Positions 48,501-59,530 of a stretch of 64,000 nt of DNA are shown one piece after another (the stretch's first letter is position 1; each line of letters begins with the position of its first letter). The notes beneath the pieces were generated by a model that worked only from the letters and a program-made list of their open reading frames with translations, was not told the DNA's origin and did no database searches. This stretch comes from Mytilus edulis. Lineage: Eukaryota; Mollusca; Bivalvia; Mytilida; Mytilidae. The stretch spans positions 54,892,830 through 54,956,829 of the forward strand of contig NC_092344.1 in the NCBI RefSeq assembly GCF_963676685.1. The letters are read 5' to 3'. Position numbers and translations under genes: made by a program.

Positions 48501-51500
48501 AACTTCACTATTTGGAACTCTTGGTTTAATAGCTTCCTTGTGAGAAAATGCAAACTCTAGAAATGTCCCCACAAGTACGTATGCTAGACAAAGAAAAGAG
48601 ACCTTCGTTATCGACAATTTTGCCAAATATAGAAGAAATAAAGACGAAATCATAAGAAAGGAATACATTAGATGTGTTGCCTATACATACTCGGCAAGAA
48701 CAGATTTATGATTTGAATGTATTCCGTTTTTATGGATTTAAATGCTGCTACATATATTTTTAATTCGTCATTTTAGTATAAACAAAGTTCTTTTATCTTA
48801 GGTTTTTTACTTCTTGATTTTAAGCAGGAGACAACAGTTATATACATGTTATGATTGACAATTCATAACACATGTACAACTGGCTAACGGAAGAGGACTT
48901 TAATGATAAATGAAAATAACATTACTGGGATGGAGAGGTGTCTCATTGGCTCTCATACCACATCCTCTTATATCATTTCACCTGTAATTTACCTGTTATT
49001 TACCTGTAAAAAAATCGGCGCAAATGAAAAGAAAAATCGGCGCAAATGAAATGCAGATCGGCGCAAATGCAAAACGCCGGCATAAATCATATAATTGAAA
49101 TACCTGCAGACATCATGACAGATGGTCAGACATTAATTGTATATAATCAGATATTCCTAGATCAAGAAAATGGTAATAAAATCATGGTTCATAAATATTT
49201 TAAAAATGCTCATTTCTGTATTTCTTTGTACACAAAGAAAATAAGGTTAGATGTTCAACACACTGTTTTGGTATTTGAATTCACTTCCCATTAACTGAAC
49301 AAATATAAATCATAAGATCAACCTAGTTCTTATCACACTTGTATTTATCACAGTGTACCAAAATCTGTCTGTTTGCATGTGTCTAATCAACCATCAAAAT
49401 GAAGCAAAGTCATGAAAGTTGACTTCTTATATGTCAAATCAAAGCAAATCATTTTATCGGTTTTAAAATCCAAATATTGGATTGTTACCAAGACAAACAT
49501 GACAATCATTACAAACATACAATATTGAAATTTAAACAACATTCATATTCTATAAGACATTTAGCTATACATATATTTAGATATTTTGAAGGAATATATA
49601 TGTCAGCTTATTTTAGACCTCTTCGAAATTTGTAGGTTTGTCAATTTTATCTTATTTAAGAATTTGAGCACAGGAGATACCAAATATAGGTTACTAAAGC
49701 AGTCTTTGTGCTCCACCACAGACCCACTAGCCCAGCTGGCAAAAAGTACTGTGGAGCGTGCAAAAATCATCTCTGTAGGCCAATTGGAGATAATTAAAAT
49801 CAAAATAAAATCAAAAGTTTATTTGTGAATATAAAAAAAGAAGATGTGGTATGATTGCCAATGAGACAACTCTCCACAAGCGACCAAATGACACAGAAAT
49901 TAACAACTATAGGTCACAGTACTGCCTTCAACAATGAGCAAATCTCATTTTGCATAGCCATCAGCTGAAATACTTATTTTGAAACAGAGTTAACCTTGAA
50001 GAAATAGTAATTGAAGTAAATGAAAATAACATTTTATAAATGTGGTGCATTTGATGACAGGGCAGTAACTAGACATCAGAAGCAGTCATGGCAAGAGGTA
50101 CGGTGGCCGCCATGCAATTAAGGCCCTCATTCGAAAATTATAATACATTTGTATATGGGTCTGAAATAAAACTTGTTAATCAAGTTTTTTGTTTAATATT
50201 TTTACCAAATTTTAAAAGAACTAGTACATGAGGCTATCAGAGCTGATTGGCTAAAACTTGCTCTTAATTTTTTTACCATTAAAAATGTATCCATTTACAG
50301 TAGGATATAGATTTGATAGTTAAAAAAGCAAGAAAAGTGTTTGTGGTAAAAGTTTTATTAAAAATAACACATTTTAATAACATTTAAAAAAGCCCAAATA
50401 GTGGAGCTTAGTCACTGTCTGTGAATGCTAGTTTGACCTTTTTTTGTGCCACTAAGATCTCATTATTGGATAACAGCTTTTGCTTTCACTTGCCTGTCTG
50501 TATGATTGACATGAATCATGGCTAAAGTTTAGCTGCTGAACCACATAATCTGTCCTCAGTCATCGTTGACCTGACCATGTCTTTAAATGTTAAAGGGCAG
50601 AAAAAGATCTCTCACACAAGCAAGAATCAACCGTCAATGTCAATAGTAGTCAAGATCCTTTTGCGGGACATAAATAATTGCAGAACCAAATGGCGATGTT
50701 TATAAGGCAGAGAGTGGTTTACTTCACGTTGTTGAAATAGCTTTTTCCATTTTCTTACTTTTGCCAGAAAATCAGACACCACATTTGCCTTGTTTGCCTT
50801 ATAGGTAGTTACTACCCTCGAGGAGTTTTCTGGATTTATCATCATGATATCCTTATTGTTACAAAATAAATTCATTTTACATTTTATATAGTCTATAGAG
50901 GTGAACAAATTGTCAGTGAATGAAAGGAAAAAAGGACAAGGTGTGATGTGCACCTACAAGATAAAAACACTGTCAAAAAGACTGAAATGTGGATATGTGG
51001 AACTTATGACTAATACATGTAAGTAGAAATAAAATAGGATTTATAGATTGTTGTCATACCCTGCACAACTTCAATACAACAAGTTAATATGTAAAAGTAG
51101 ACAGTGAAATCTACATGTGTTACTTTAATATGTAGAGGCTAGTGATATTTCAAACAGAGAAGTCAGAGTCAATGTAGTATTTTGCTGATTTACAAAACCA
51201 CTTTACACTCTTTAAAAATAGTTTCAACTTATATAAATGCATGCAGCACCAAGGATATATTTCAAACTTACAGTTTAATGCTGTGGATGTATATAGTATT
51301 TAGTCACTGTAATGTTCAAATTCAGGTTACAGCAACTTATTAATTTTGACCAGATGTAAGTGAAATTGGTCACATAAACAGTTATGAAGGTACAAAAGAT
51401 TGTCAATCATCATTTGATATACTCATATACTTGATCAAGAAAACTAGGGTTATAATATAAATTGACAAATTTAAATTCCAGGGATGTACTCACAAGCAGA

Positions 51501-54500
51501 CAAGTTTTTAATAATTCTATTTGTCAAAATGTGTCTCAATGAAAGCTGGCTTATGAGGGCAGTTTGAATTAATTTTGGCCTATTCTATACTATTAAACGA
51601 GAAGACCTCATTTTGGGTGTCGCTTCTCCTCCTTCCACAATAAATTAATCATCATGCCTCTGTGTCCTATAGGTAACATGTATAGTCGCATTTGTCATCC
51701 ATTCTTATGATCATTCAGTTGGGGTTATTTTGGGATAAAAACGAAAAAGAATGCGTCCGGATATTTTCCCGTCATTGGACAAAACTTTAAGTCAGATTAG
51801 ACTTCCGGTTTGTGTTTTTCTGTACTTTGAACATACAAAGACTATGAATTAAGTATATAAATTTTATTTCTGCTGTCATTTTGAGTTCTAGCATGTATCA
51901 TCCTTGCTTAACGTGTTTCAGTTTGGGTTATTTTGGGAGGAAAACGAAAATGAATAATATTTGTTATTTACTATCATTTAGTTTACAGTGGATCCAGAAC
52001 TTTTCATAAGGGAGGGGGCACTGACTGACCTAAAAGGGGGGGGGGGGGCGTTCCTCTCATGCTTCAGTGATTCCCTATTATATATAATCAACAAAAATTT
52101 TTCAACAAAATGGGGGGGGGGGGGGGGCAGGGCCTCCAGCCCCCCCCCCCCCCCCCCCCCACCCACCCCTGGGATCCGCCTATGGTTTATAATCAACGGC
52201 GGTCACTGCGGATATATTTCTGTACATACTTACATGTATACATTTACTATGAATAACTGTATTTGTTATAATTTACTATAAATTCCTTTTCTGTACCTTG
52301 AACATACAAAGACTATGAATAAAGTATATAAATTTGCTATCTGCTATCATTTTGAGTTAGCATTCATCATACTTGCTTAACATGTTTCATTTTTGGTTAT
52401 TTTGGGAGGAAAACGAAAATGAATAATATTGGCTATTTACTATCAATTAGTTTACAGTGGCGGATCCAGAACTTTTCATAAGGGGGGGGGGGGGGAACTG
52501 ACTGACCGAAAAAGGGAGGGCGTTCCTCTCATGCTCCAGTGATTCCCCATATAATCAACAAAATTTTTTCAACTGTTATAATTTACTATAAATTCCAATG
52601 GTTATCTTGGGGGGGGGGGGGGGGGGGGGGGCTCTATACTATTCATGGCGTTCACTGATGTATATTTTTGATATCTCTCCTGAAATTCTCTGTATAGTAA
52701 TTTAATTAAAGTATATATGCATGTTCATAGAGTACAGAAAAACAGAAGGTATAAAAATCGGTATTTGGAAAATAGGGGGAGGGCAAAAAAATGGGCCCAG
52801 TCCCTAAGTACCTTTGACTTTTGACACCTCTCCTGAAATTATCTGTATAGTTATTAAAGTATATATGCATGTTCATAGAGTACATAAAAACAGAAGGTAT
52901 AAAAATCGGTATTTGGAAAATAGGGGGAGGGCAAAAAATGTGCCCAGTCCCTAAGTACCTTTGACTTTTGATATCGCTCTTGAATTTCTCCAGTCAGTAT
53001 AATTTTTTTTACAGTTTACATACGCTCTATTTCCCTGTGATTTCGCGGGTGTGTTCTAGTATATAACTATATAAGATGTAATGCAAGAAGATTGCACCTT
53101 TAGAATAGATATTTATAAGATATGTAAGTGGATATAATGCTTGTAAATAATACATAGGTTAGCTTCATAACTATCTGCTTAAATCAGCTGAAAGTTTATA
53201 CCAATATTGTCTGGATGCGACATTTACATGCTGGTTTGTAAAACATGTAGAGATGCAGTGTGCATGATAATTGTGTGTGGTCGAAATTATTTAATGATTC
53301 ACATTTTTTGTTTATCTTGTAGCAAGATGGGATTGTTGTGAACTGTTAATGACTCAGAATTTAGCACCAATTCTAGGAGACAACACATACTCCAACAGAG
53401 TGGCACTTTTACTTGGGCAGTTAGTGTGTGTAGACCCAGAATTAGCTGATAAAGGACCACAGGTATATTTTTTGCCTTTATAGACCATGTAGACAAGTAA
53501 TTTCTTTTTTATCAGACTGTTCTTTACAAATGATGGATTTTAGTTTTGCATACTGGTACTCGATATCTTTGAGATGAATAAAAATCGTTTTATGCTGGCT
53601 GATAAGAGTTTTTTTTAGCTCAAGATAAATTGTATGTAGATTTGTGATTTCATTTCTGGTACAACTGACTCTTTTATATATATTTTATGAATATAAATGA
53701 TTTTTAAACCTTTGTCATCACCTGAAAAACTACTTATAGAAATTAAATATCAAAGCATGTACAATAATTTATGCACTTTGAACATTTCAAGGAACAAATA
53801 TCATATGCATGTATCTGATATATGACATACTGTAAAAGCAGAAATTTTTGTGGAGGATTTAATTTCGTTTATTTGGTAGAAAGAATATATCCATGAAATT
53901 AAAAACCCCACAAAAATTTAACCTACATATAATATCCCTTCCATTTAATGGAAACCCCGAAATTAAATCTCCATGAAATCTCATCTAGAAACATAACCAG
54001 GAAATTTTAACCCTATGAAAATTAAAGTTTCTACAGTATATTAATTGTGAAAAGACATGGAACGATCATTTAAGTGCCCTAAGTGTATATTTGGAATCAG
54101 GCAGTCGATAGAACATTACAAACAAAAACCCACTCAAGTTGACATTAATTTCTTTTTAAAATGTATCATGATACCCCATTATAAAATTTGATTCCTCATC
54201 TGTTCTTGAATTCAAGATATAATTTGGTTGAAATTAATAATTAGTGGGATATAACTCTGTAATTTTCTATGATTAATACCAAAAGGAAACTGAGGTTTCT
54301 GGAATTACCAGACATGCAGAAACTAAGGACTTACCATTTCTTATTCAGGATGATGGTCAGGATGATTAGGTCAGTGATTTTTTTTAAATTGTCTGATTCT
54401 TACAAATATAAAAAATGAAGATGTGGTATGATTGCTAATGAGACAACTCTCCACAAGAGACCAAATGACAGACTGGCACTTTAAATACTTTTATTATTGG

Positions 54501-54710
54501 TTTTTCTTTTTTCAGAAATTGCCAACAGAAGTTACAGACCAGCTAGGAATAAGCACTGAAAACATGCTTAAAATGCCACTGCATTTACATAGATCTAGAG
54601 TAGATCTTTTAAAATTTCCAACAAAGAAGTCAGAGCAGATGACATTCTGTGCTAATTTACCTGAGTACTTTAAGACCACTTTAGAATTATTAAAGCTAGA
54701 TGTAACTTGA
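33509..54710 (+). CDS. RPUSD3: RPUSD3-like mitochondrial pseudouridine synthase-family protein
   Basis: Nine coding exons with consistent phases: 33509-33707, 35173-35217, 36606-36726, 40522-40629, 44790-44866, 49110-49172, 49674-49745, 53323-53462 and 54516-54710 (TGA). They total 1020 nt, 339 residues. Residues 1-29 are basic without Asp or Glu, as in a mitochondrial presequence. RluA-family blocks follow: HLVAINKPAGLPM, HSGIVVFGKN (equivalent of the catalytic TSG block), TKYRLLKQS, LAPILGDNTYSNRV and a C-terminal MPLHLHRSRVDL. In RluA enzymes the block before TSG is HRLD with the catalytic Asp; here LPLPRN puts Pro there. Domain order, length and C terminus point to RPUSD3, a protein of the mitochondrial pseudouridine synthase module needed for 16S rRNA and mitoribosome function. 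Exons 5-7 are weakest: exon 5 could instead end at 44877 and exon 6 start at 49122. The introns are packed with transposons. Confidence 0.85.
34480..34730 (+). repeat. R1 family copy
   Basis: TCAGTGGTTGTCGTTTGTTC, TAGCTGACTATGGGGTATGG and ATTGGCAATCATACCACATC, ending in a T-rich stretch. From 33710 to 34480 I see no feature. Confidence 0.75.
34745..34885. repeat. Imperfect palindrome
   Basis: GTATGTTAAGCTCCAACAGA and GGTGATTTGATGGT on the left face ACCATCAAATCACC and CAGAGCTTGAAATAC on the right, with arms of about 60 bp and mismatches. Confidence 0.55.
35395..36180 (+). repeat. Tandem array of ~150-bp monomers
   Basis: About five diverged units share ATAACTTTAGTTTGCC, CTTATACACAATGCTTATTA and TTTGAATTTTGGTGGC. 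They are interrupted near 35790 by GTCGACGCCGCAGGGGAGAG and a CTGTCCGTCC stretch. Confidence 0.7.
36205..36420 (-). repeat. Retroelement tail fragment, inverted
   Basis: GAATGGAAATGGGGAATGTG, GGGTCTTCAATGCAGCGAGA and 'actagttcagtgataatg' are the inverse of the copy 2 tail at 8540-8720. It ends about 190 bp before RPUSD3-like exon 3. Confidence 0.8.
37459..40268 (+). mobile_element. R5 TTAA-flanked transposon, copy 2
   Basis: Left end AGGGAAACTTCGCAAAAAAA after TTAA (37455-37458); right end ATTCACGATTTT-type inverse (AATCGTGAATTTTCCCT) before TTAA (40269-40272). Length 2810 bp. The inverse order of blocks matches copy 1, for example TGTCTATAAACCACAAAGGA (37639) and 'ggatgtgaatattttcta' (38829). 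It lacks the three insertion blocks of copy 1. No transposase frame survives. Confidence 0.8.
40648..40856. mobile_element. 209-bp TA-flanked MITE beside exon 4
   Basis: Ends CTGTGGATTCATTTATTTTC and its near inverse, with TA on each side (40646-40647 and 40857-40858). The element starts only 18 bp after the end of exon 4. From 40930 to 43190 I see no convincing feature beyond short open frames. Confidence 0.75.
43205..43550 (+). repeat. R1 family copy
   Basis: A GGTTAGGGGAGTGTTGG block, AAAGTTAAACCCCGCCACTA, then GAGAGTTGTCTCATTTGCAA and a T-rich end, in the order opposite to the copy at 4033-4440. Confidence 0.7.
43885..44515. repeat. Possible inverted-repeat element
   Basis: AAGGTTAAGGTGCTC near the left edge and GCATTGTCACTACCTTTAAA at the right could be diverged inverted ends (AAGGTWA). 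The 74-codon minus-strand frame at 44245-44469 has no domain. Boundaries are uncertain. Confidence 0.3.
44985..47280 (-). mobile_element. R2 satellite-bearing element, inverted
   Basis: Starts AGCTCACCTGGCCCGAAGGG, then a (GTCGTCC)n tract at 45025-45080. Four ~500-bp monomers follow, each starting AATCTTCTCCTCTGAAACTA (from about 45095, 45595 and 46100, the last diverged near 46600). It ends AAGGTGAGCGACACAGGCTC and TTTAGAGCC. Inverse arrangement of the R2 copies at 13-17 kb, but a diverged subfamily. Confidence 0.8.
48122..49079. mobile_element. 958-bp element with 9-bp target duplication, abutting exon 6
   Basis: Flanked by GCATAAATC (48113-48121 and 49080-49088). Each end has three copies of CATTTGCGCCGATTT in inverted orientation, then inverted TTTACAGGTAA-type motifs. 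A 9-bp duplication and long ends suggest a Mutator-type non-autonomous element. Inside are two overlapping minus-strand frames (48411-48668 and 48224-48478) without recognised domain, and an R1 scrap at 48922-48977. Confidence 0.8.
49838..49975 (-). repeat. R1 family fragment
   Basis: AAGAAGATGTGGTATGATTG, GAGACAACTCTCCACAAGCG and GCCTTCAACAATGAGCAAAT; it starts about 90 bp after RPUSD3-like exon 7. From 49980 to 51570 I see nothing certain; the 108-codon minus-strand frame at 50627-50953 is unassigned. Confidence 0.75.
51810..52640. repeat. Duplicated block with R6 ends and long G/C tracts
   Basis: ACATACAAAGACTATGAAT to TTTACAGTGG occurs at about 51830-51990 and again at 52303-52460. Each is followed by an R6 element start (GGATCCAGAACTTTTCATAA). 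The first R6 copy ends CTGGGATCCGCCTATGG at about 52182. G and C runs of 14 to over 20 bases lie at about 52029, 52111, 52140, 52488 and 52610. Confidence 0.65.
52665..52985 (+). repeat. Tandem duplication of ~150 bp
   Basis: CTCTCCTGAAATTCTCTGTA, GCATGTTCATAGAGTACA, CGGTATTTGGAAAATAGGGG and CAGTCCCTAAGTACCTTTGA occur twice in a row with few differences, so the duplication is recent. Confidence 0.85.
53830..54036. mobile_element. 207-bp TA-flanked MITE
   Basis: Ends CTGTAAAAGCAGAAATTTTT and TTTAAAGTTTCTACAG-type inverse, with TA at 53828-53829 and 54037-54038. Size and end motif resemble the element at 40648-40856. Confidence 0.65.
54408..54475 (-). repeat. Short R1 scrap upstream of exon 9
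   Basis: GAAGATGTGGTATGATTGCT then GAGACAACTCTCCACAAGAG, cut off at 'aaatgacagact', about 40 bp before the exon 9 acceptor. Confidence 0.7.
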
Positions 54711-55118
54711 ATGCCAGTATTTTTTATTGTACGTGCATATTGCATTGGTTTGGGAAACTTTGGGCCAATCTTATTTTTTTGCCATCTATGATAAAAAAGT
54801 GTCTGTGGTAAATGTCAAGGTATTATAATCAATTTTACATTCAGTGCAAAAACTTAATACACAGAAGAAAAATAAGCTTTAATACAATTAACTAGTCTGT
54901 ATGATCTGAAAACTCTGGAATGTTTTGATTGCCATTGAACAAGAGGAGTTTTTGAAAGCAGGTGTGAAGTTTAAATGACAACAATTTGTATTTAGGCCCT
55001 CCAGAGTTTATGCTTTAGTACTTTATTATACTGGGAGCTTTGCGTCCTTCCTACATCTGTCTAAGACTGAATTACCTCAGTCAAACTGATTGTATGAGTC
55101 AAGAATTAGTGCCAAAAC

Positions 55119-55124
55119 AATAAA
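55119..55124 (+). terminator. Candidate polyadenylation signal of the RPUSD3-like gene
   Basis: AATAAA about 410 bp after the stop codon, with no coding content between. No transcript end is known from the sequence alone. Confidence 0.35.
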
Positions 55125-55369
55125 CAGCACCAACAAGTGATGAACTTTAGAATTACAATAAGGATATTATCAAACTCTTTAGTGTAATCAAAATAAGGAA
55201 GCAGAAATGACACACACAGGATGGAAATGAACTATGTATAAAAAGGAGAAAAGGAAAAACAAAATATAAAAAAATGCATTTAAAAACCTCCAATGAAATT
55301 AATATTTAGTTTTGACACACACACAAACATACAGAATGATTAAGTTACTGAGAGTCACACAGATACTGA

Positions 55370-56475
55370 GATAAGGTTTGCTTCCCAATGAGACAACTAT
55401 CCACCAGAGTTCAAGTAGAGTGGGGTGCTCATTTTCGCCGGGGACACAATTTCGCCGTTTAAGGATTTTGAGGTGTTAAAACTTCAAAGGATGGCTGAAA
55501 TGGAAGATATGTACCCGTAAATTATATTTTTATAACAAATATAATATTTTTTTAAACTGAGAAAAAATTGCGGCTCCTACCGAAAATGACCGAAAAACGG
55601 ACAACGATTTTCGGACAATTTCCTGAATAAAAAACACGATTTCAAATAAGTATTTCTAAGTAAATATTTGACTGAATGCCCTAATTTTGAATTCTTTATA
55701 CCTTTGAAATGTCTGCTATTCATCTATAATGCAATTGATTTGATAAAAATTGTTAAAAGCTGCGATTATTTGGTTTTAAATAGATGTGTTAAAACGGCGA
55801 ATATGTGTCGCCCATTGACAAAACATCCAGAAATTTCAAACACCCTTTAATCTAACTTTTCAGATGATTTTCTTAAAACAAACCGGTTTTCAAGCTTAAG
55901 TATATTTTGCATTTGCAGTTATCTTCATATAGAAATATCAGTATACTTCAAAAACATTTAGACCTGAACATAAACTGTAGAAAACATGGAAAGATGTGGC
56001 GAAAATGAGCACCCCACTCTACAGTGGGTTTAATCAATTAATGGCAATGGTATGACCTTCATAGATGAAAAACCCATACTATATTGTTGGCTATAAAATG
56101 CTTCGACATGAAACGGGACACAATTCAAATGAAAAAACGGCTGCATTTTAATTTAAAACATTTTTTTTTATGAAAAACAAATATGAAATACATAAACCAA
56201 CAACAACCACTGATCTTTATTCTCATGACTTCAGACAGGCACAAAAAGAATGAGGCAGGTTTTTCACGATTTATATGATTATTAGCATATTAATATTTTC
56301 CAAAATATATAATCTGTTTTAGAGCATTACTTTTTTTCAAAATGTCTAAATCTATCCCAGGGGATAGACATGTTTGTGAGAACTGAATCACCTCTTTGAC
56401 CTGGGACAGTGGTGAAACAACACAACACAAGAACAAACTGTATAAATCAGTATCAATTGGCTTAACTCTAAAGAT
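55370..56475 (-). repeat. Diverged R1 long copy, split by a MITE
   Basis: CAATGAGACAACTATCCACC up to 55415, resuming at 56022 with TTAATCAATTAATGGCAATG, then ACAACAACCACTGATC and GACCTGGGACAGTGGTGAAA near 56400. Confidence 0.65.
55418..56019. mobile_element. 602-bp TA-flanked inverted-repeat element
   Basis: Ends GAGTGGGGTGCTCATTTTCG and the exact inverse, with TA on both sides (55416-55417 and 56020-56021). The inverted repeat is about 23 bp. No coding content. It splits an R1 copy, so it is younger than that copy. Confidence 0.85.
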
Positions 56476-56784
56476 CTTTATCATGCACAAAGCAACTTTC
56501 AAAAACCAATAGGTCTTTTCAATCCCTGTTGAAAAGTTTTGATTATTTCTTTCTCCTGAATATTCTTTTTATTCCATTAAAATGGTTTTTTTACAAACAG
56601 TAGATGTACACTGGTAGACAAAATGGAGTAAAGGTGATGCTGGGTGGATTATTTTGTTGAATCTTACTCTTGCAGGAATCACTAATCATTTATTTTGTCA
56701 CAAAAACGTTGTTAATCTTGACTTGTATCAACATACATTAATAAGGGTACATTTTGGTAAAGATAAATGGATATTATAAGCCTG

Positions 56785-57040
56785 TAATTCAGTGGTTGTC
56801 GTTTGTTTATGTGTTGCATATTTGTTATTCATTCATTTTTTGTACATAAATAAGGGCGTTAGTTTTCTCGTTTGAATTGTTTTACAATGTCATTTCAGGG
56901 CCTTTTATGGCTGACTATGCGGTATGGGCTTTGCTCATTGTTGAAGGCAATACCGTGACCTATAGTTTTAATTTCTGTGTCATTTTGGTCTCTTGTGGAC
57001 AGTTGTCTCATTGGCAATCATACCCCATCTTCTTTTTTAT
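56785..57040 (+). repeat. R1 family copy
   Basis: TTCAGTGGTTGTCGTTTGTT, GGCCTTTTATGGCTGACTAT and TCATTGGCAATCATACCCCA, ending in a T-rich run. Confidence 0.75.
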
Positions 57041-57252
57041 ATGTATATGGAATTGTGCACCACTGATAACGGATCAAACTAATTCTATGTCTGTAAGCAT
57101 GAGTGGTATCATCTTGCTTGTATGGACTACTTTGTTGCATGTTTGAAACTTTTATAGTTCTTCGTATATCTGATCAGAAATAATGTGTGTATGCTACGTC
57201 TGTACATTGTTTATTGCATTTCATATGTTTTAGAAGTTTGAAAACAGATCAG

Positions 57253-57575
57253 TGGCGGATCCAGAACTTTTCCTAAGGGGGGCCTGCTGACTGACCTAAG
57301 GGAGGGCCCGCTCCAGTCATGCTTCAATGATTCCCTATATAATCAACCAAATTTTTCCCACGAAAGGTGGGGCCCGGCCCCCCAGCCCCCCCCCCCCCCC
57401 CCTGGATCCGCCTATGCAGATAAAGGGGAATGCTGGTTTGATGATTCCTTTATCTGTTTTATGTTCTATGTTCTCCCAGCCCCCCCCCCCCCCCCCCCCC
57501 CTTGGATCCGCCTATGCAGATAAAGGGGAATGCTGGTTTGATGATTCCTTTATCTGTTTTATGTTCTATGCTCTT
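57253..57575. repeat. R6 element with its right end tandemly duplicated
   Basis: GGCGGATCCAGAACTTTTCC at 57254 begins the element. The right end (poly-C, then TGGATCCGCCTATGCAGATA and AAGGGGAATGCTGGTTTGAT) occurs twice, about 96 bp apart (from about 57380 and 57476). Confidence 0.75.
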
Positions 57576-57579
57576 TATC

Positions 57580-59160
57580 TATGTTGCTCCAAAGTTATGT
57601 GATTTGATTGAAAAAAGTTGGACTTTTTTAAAACTAGAGTAGAGTATGCAATAATTAGGATCCTTCAATCTTACAAATATGACTTTTAATTATGACACAG
57701 AAATCGATTTGAGCAACAAGGAGCAAGAAATAAAGATTTACTGAAATTGTACTACAAGGTTCCATACCACAAAGGGGAAGGCTGCGGTTGAGTTCGGTGG
57801 TTACAGACCAAAAATTAAAAAAAAAAGTGTTTCTTTTCAATTTTGTTTTGGGGGGTGGGGGTTCTACAAAATTTTTGAAATTTCAAATATCTTAATATTT
57901 TTGAGTGACGACTTATATCATTTTTGCTTATTATCTTGAGATTTATAATAGAAAGAGCGAAACTCTTTTATAATAGAAAGAGTGAAACTCTGAATAGCAA
58001 AAATGATGAGCAAGACATTAAACACTTTGCCATCAAAGTCGAAATTGTCAGTCTACTCATTTTAAGAGTAAAGGCCCTTTGGGACAATTTTCTCTCATTT
58101 TTATCAGGAACTTTAAAAGGCATACATGTTAACCAGTGAAAAAAAATGACACACATACTTTTAGTACATATTGAACATGACTTTTGAGCGGACCTGGAAA
58201 TTTATTTAGGCATTGTTTGGCCACTTACACCAATTGGAATGCATTTTATATGTATATCTTAAATCTTAACAAGAAAATAGTTATCTCAACCATTCTGAAA
58301 TGATACTGTTATTTCATCAAGTTTGATCATACCAATAAAGAAATTTGTTAGACAAGTTCGTAATGAATTAGTCTGATCTTTACTAGATTTCCAATAACAT
58401 TGTATGAATTTGGCTACAAATGTAATCTAGACTTTGTTTAGCGGTGATTGATGATCATTTTAAGCTTTGACATTGCTTTCAAATGAGCGATGCTTCTATT
58501 GATTCGTTGTAACTAGTTATAAAAGTGATGTCAATTTAAGGAATAGTAGTGGTGGTGTCTGATATTGCACGAGGGTGTCAAAGAGGTTAATCCGCCTTTA
58601 GCTGTACATCCCAATAGACTAACATATCACAACTCACCAATGAGTGCACGTGCAATTAAATGAATGCACGTCTGCTTGTATAGTGACTGGTCAAAGGGAT
58701 TATCAGGGGCTTAGAAGCCATGGGGCAAGCGCCAACTTTTTTTTTTTAGAAAAATGTAAAAAAAGAAAGAAGACCTCCACTGACTAACTTCTCTAGATAC
58801 GTAAAAACCTACAATATTAAGATTTGAGGAATCTACATTAACATCGTACACATGGGATTTACAAATGTTTTACTCGTACTCTATAAGTTAAATCAAGATA
58901 TTATTCGGCACTTGTTGTTGACGACAAGTTTAATACAATATTGAAAATTATAGTTGTTTTTAAAAAAAAAAAAAAAAAAAAAAAAGACAAACATTTTACC
59001 AACATATTTCGATTTGTGTCTGAGAAATAGAAGATAACTTTACATTCAGTTTTACTCATGTTTTGTTAAGAATTTCCTTTTTATTAATTTTTTTGATATT
59101 TACTCAAAATTGTCTCTGAACTACCAAAGATATAGGCATTTAGAGTTCAGTAACATAACA
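57580..59160. other. Gene-free stretch
   Basis: AT-rich with no recognised gene. It has a short direct repeat (TTATAATAGAAAGAG, about 57950-57990), a poly-T at about 58737 and an A run of over 20 bases at about 58960. It separates the RPUSD3-like and CA10-like genes. Confidence 0.4.
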
Positions 59161-59164
59161 TTGA

Positions 59165-59530
59165 GAATCGAAATTGGGAATGTGTCAACGAGACAACAAC
59201 ACGACCAAAGAGCTAACAACAGCCGAAGTCCACCACTGGGTCTTTAATGCAGCGAGAGAAACTCCCGCACCCGGAGGCTTCAGCTGGCCCCTAAACAAAA
59301 ATCTATACTAGTTCAGTGATAATGGACGTCATACTAAACTCCTAAATATACACAAGAAACTAAAATTAAAAATCATACAAGACTAATAAAGGCCAGAGGC
59401 TCCTGTCTTGGGACAGGCGCTAAAATGCGGCGGGGCTAAACATGTTTTTTGAGATGTCAACCCTCCCCCTATACCTCTAGACAATGCAGGAAAAACAAAC
59501 ACACAACAATACGCACAGTAATACACTGTT
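59165..59530 (-). repeat. Retroelement tail, inverted
   Basis: GAAATTGGGAATGTGTCAAC, GGGTCTTTAATGCAGCGAGA and CTCCTGTCTTGGGACAGGCG are the inverse of 8340-8720, the tail of reverse transcriptase copy 2, here without any coding part. Confidence 0.8.

Noticed and set aside
49674-49828. Reading RPUSD3-like exon 7 to the next stop at 49828
   Set aside because: Ending at the GTACTG donor (49745) joins in phase to exon 8 and gives a continuous RluA-type sequence; the longer reading does not.
50627-50953. 108-codon minus-strand open frame as a gene
   Set aside because: It lies in an RPUSD3-like intron with no recognised domain and no clear splice partners. It could be a decayed element, but I cannot support a call.
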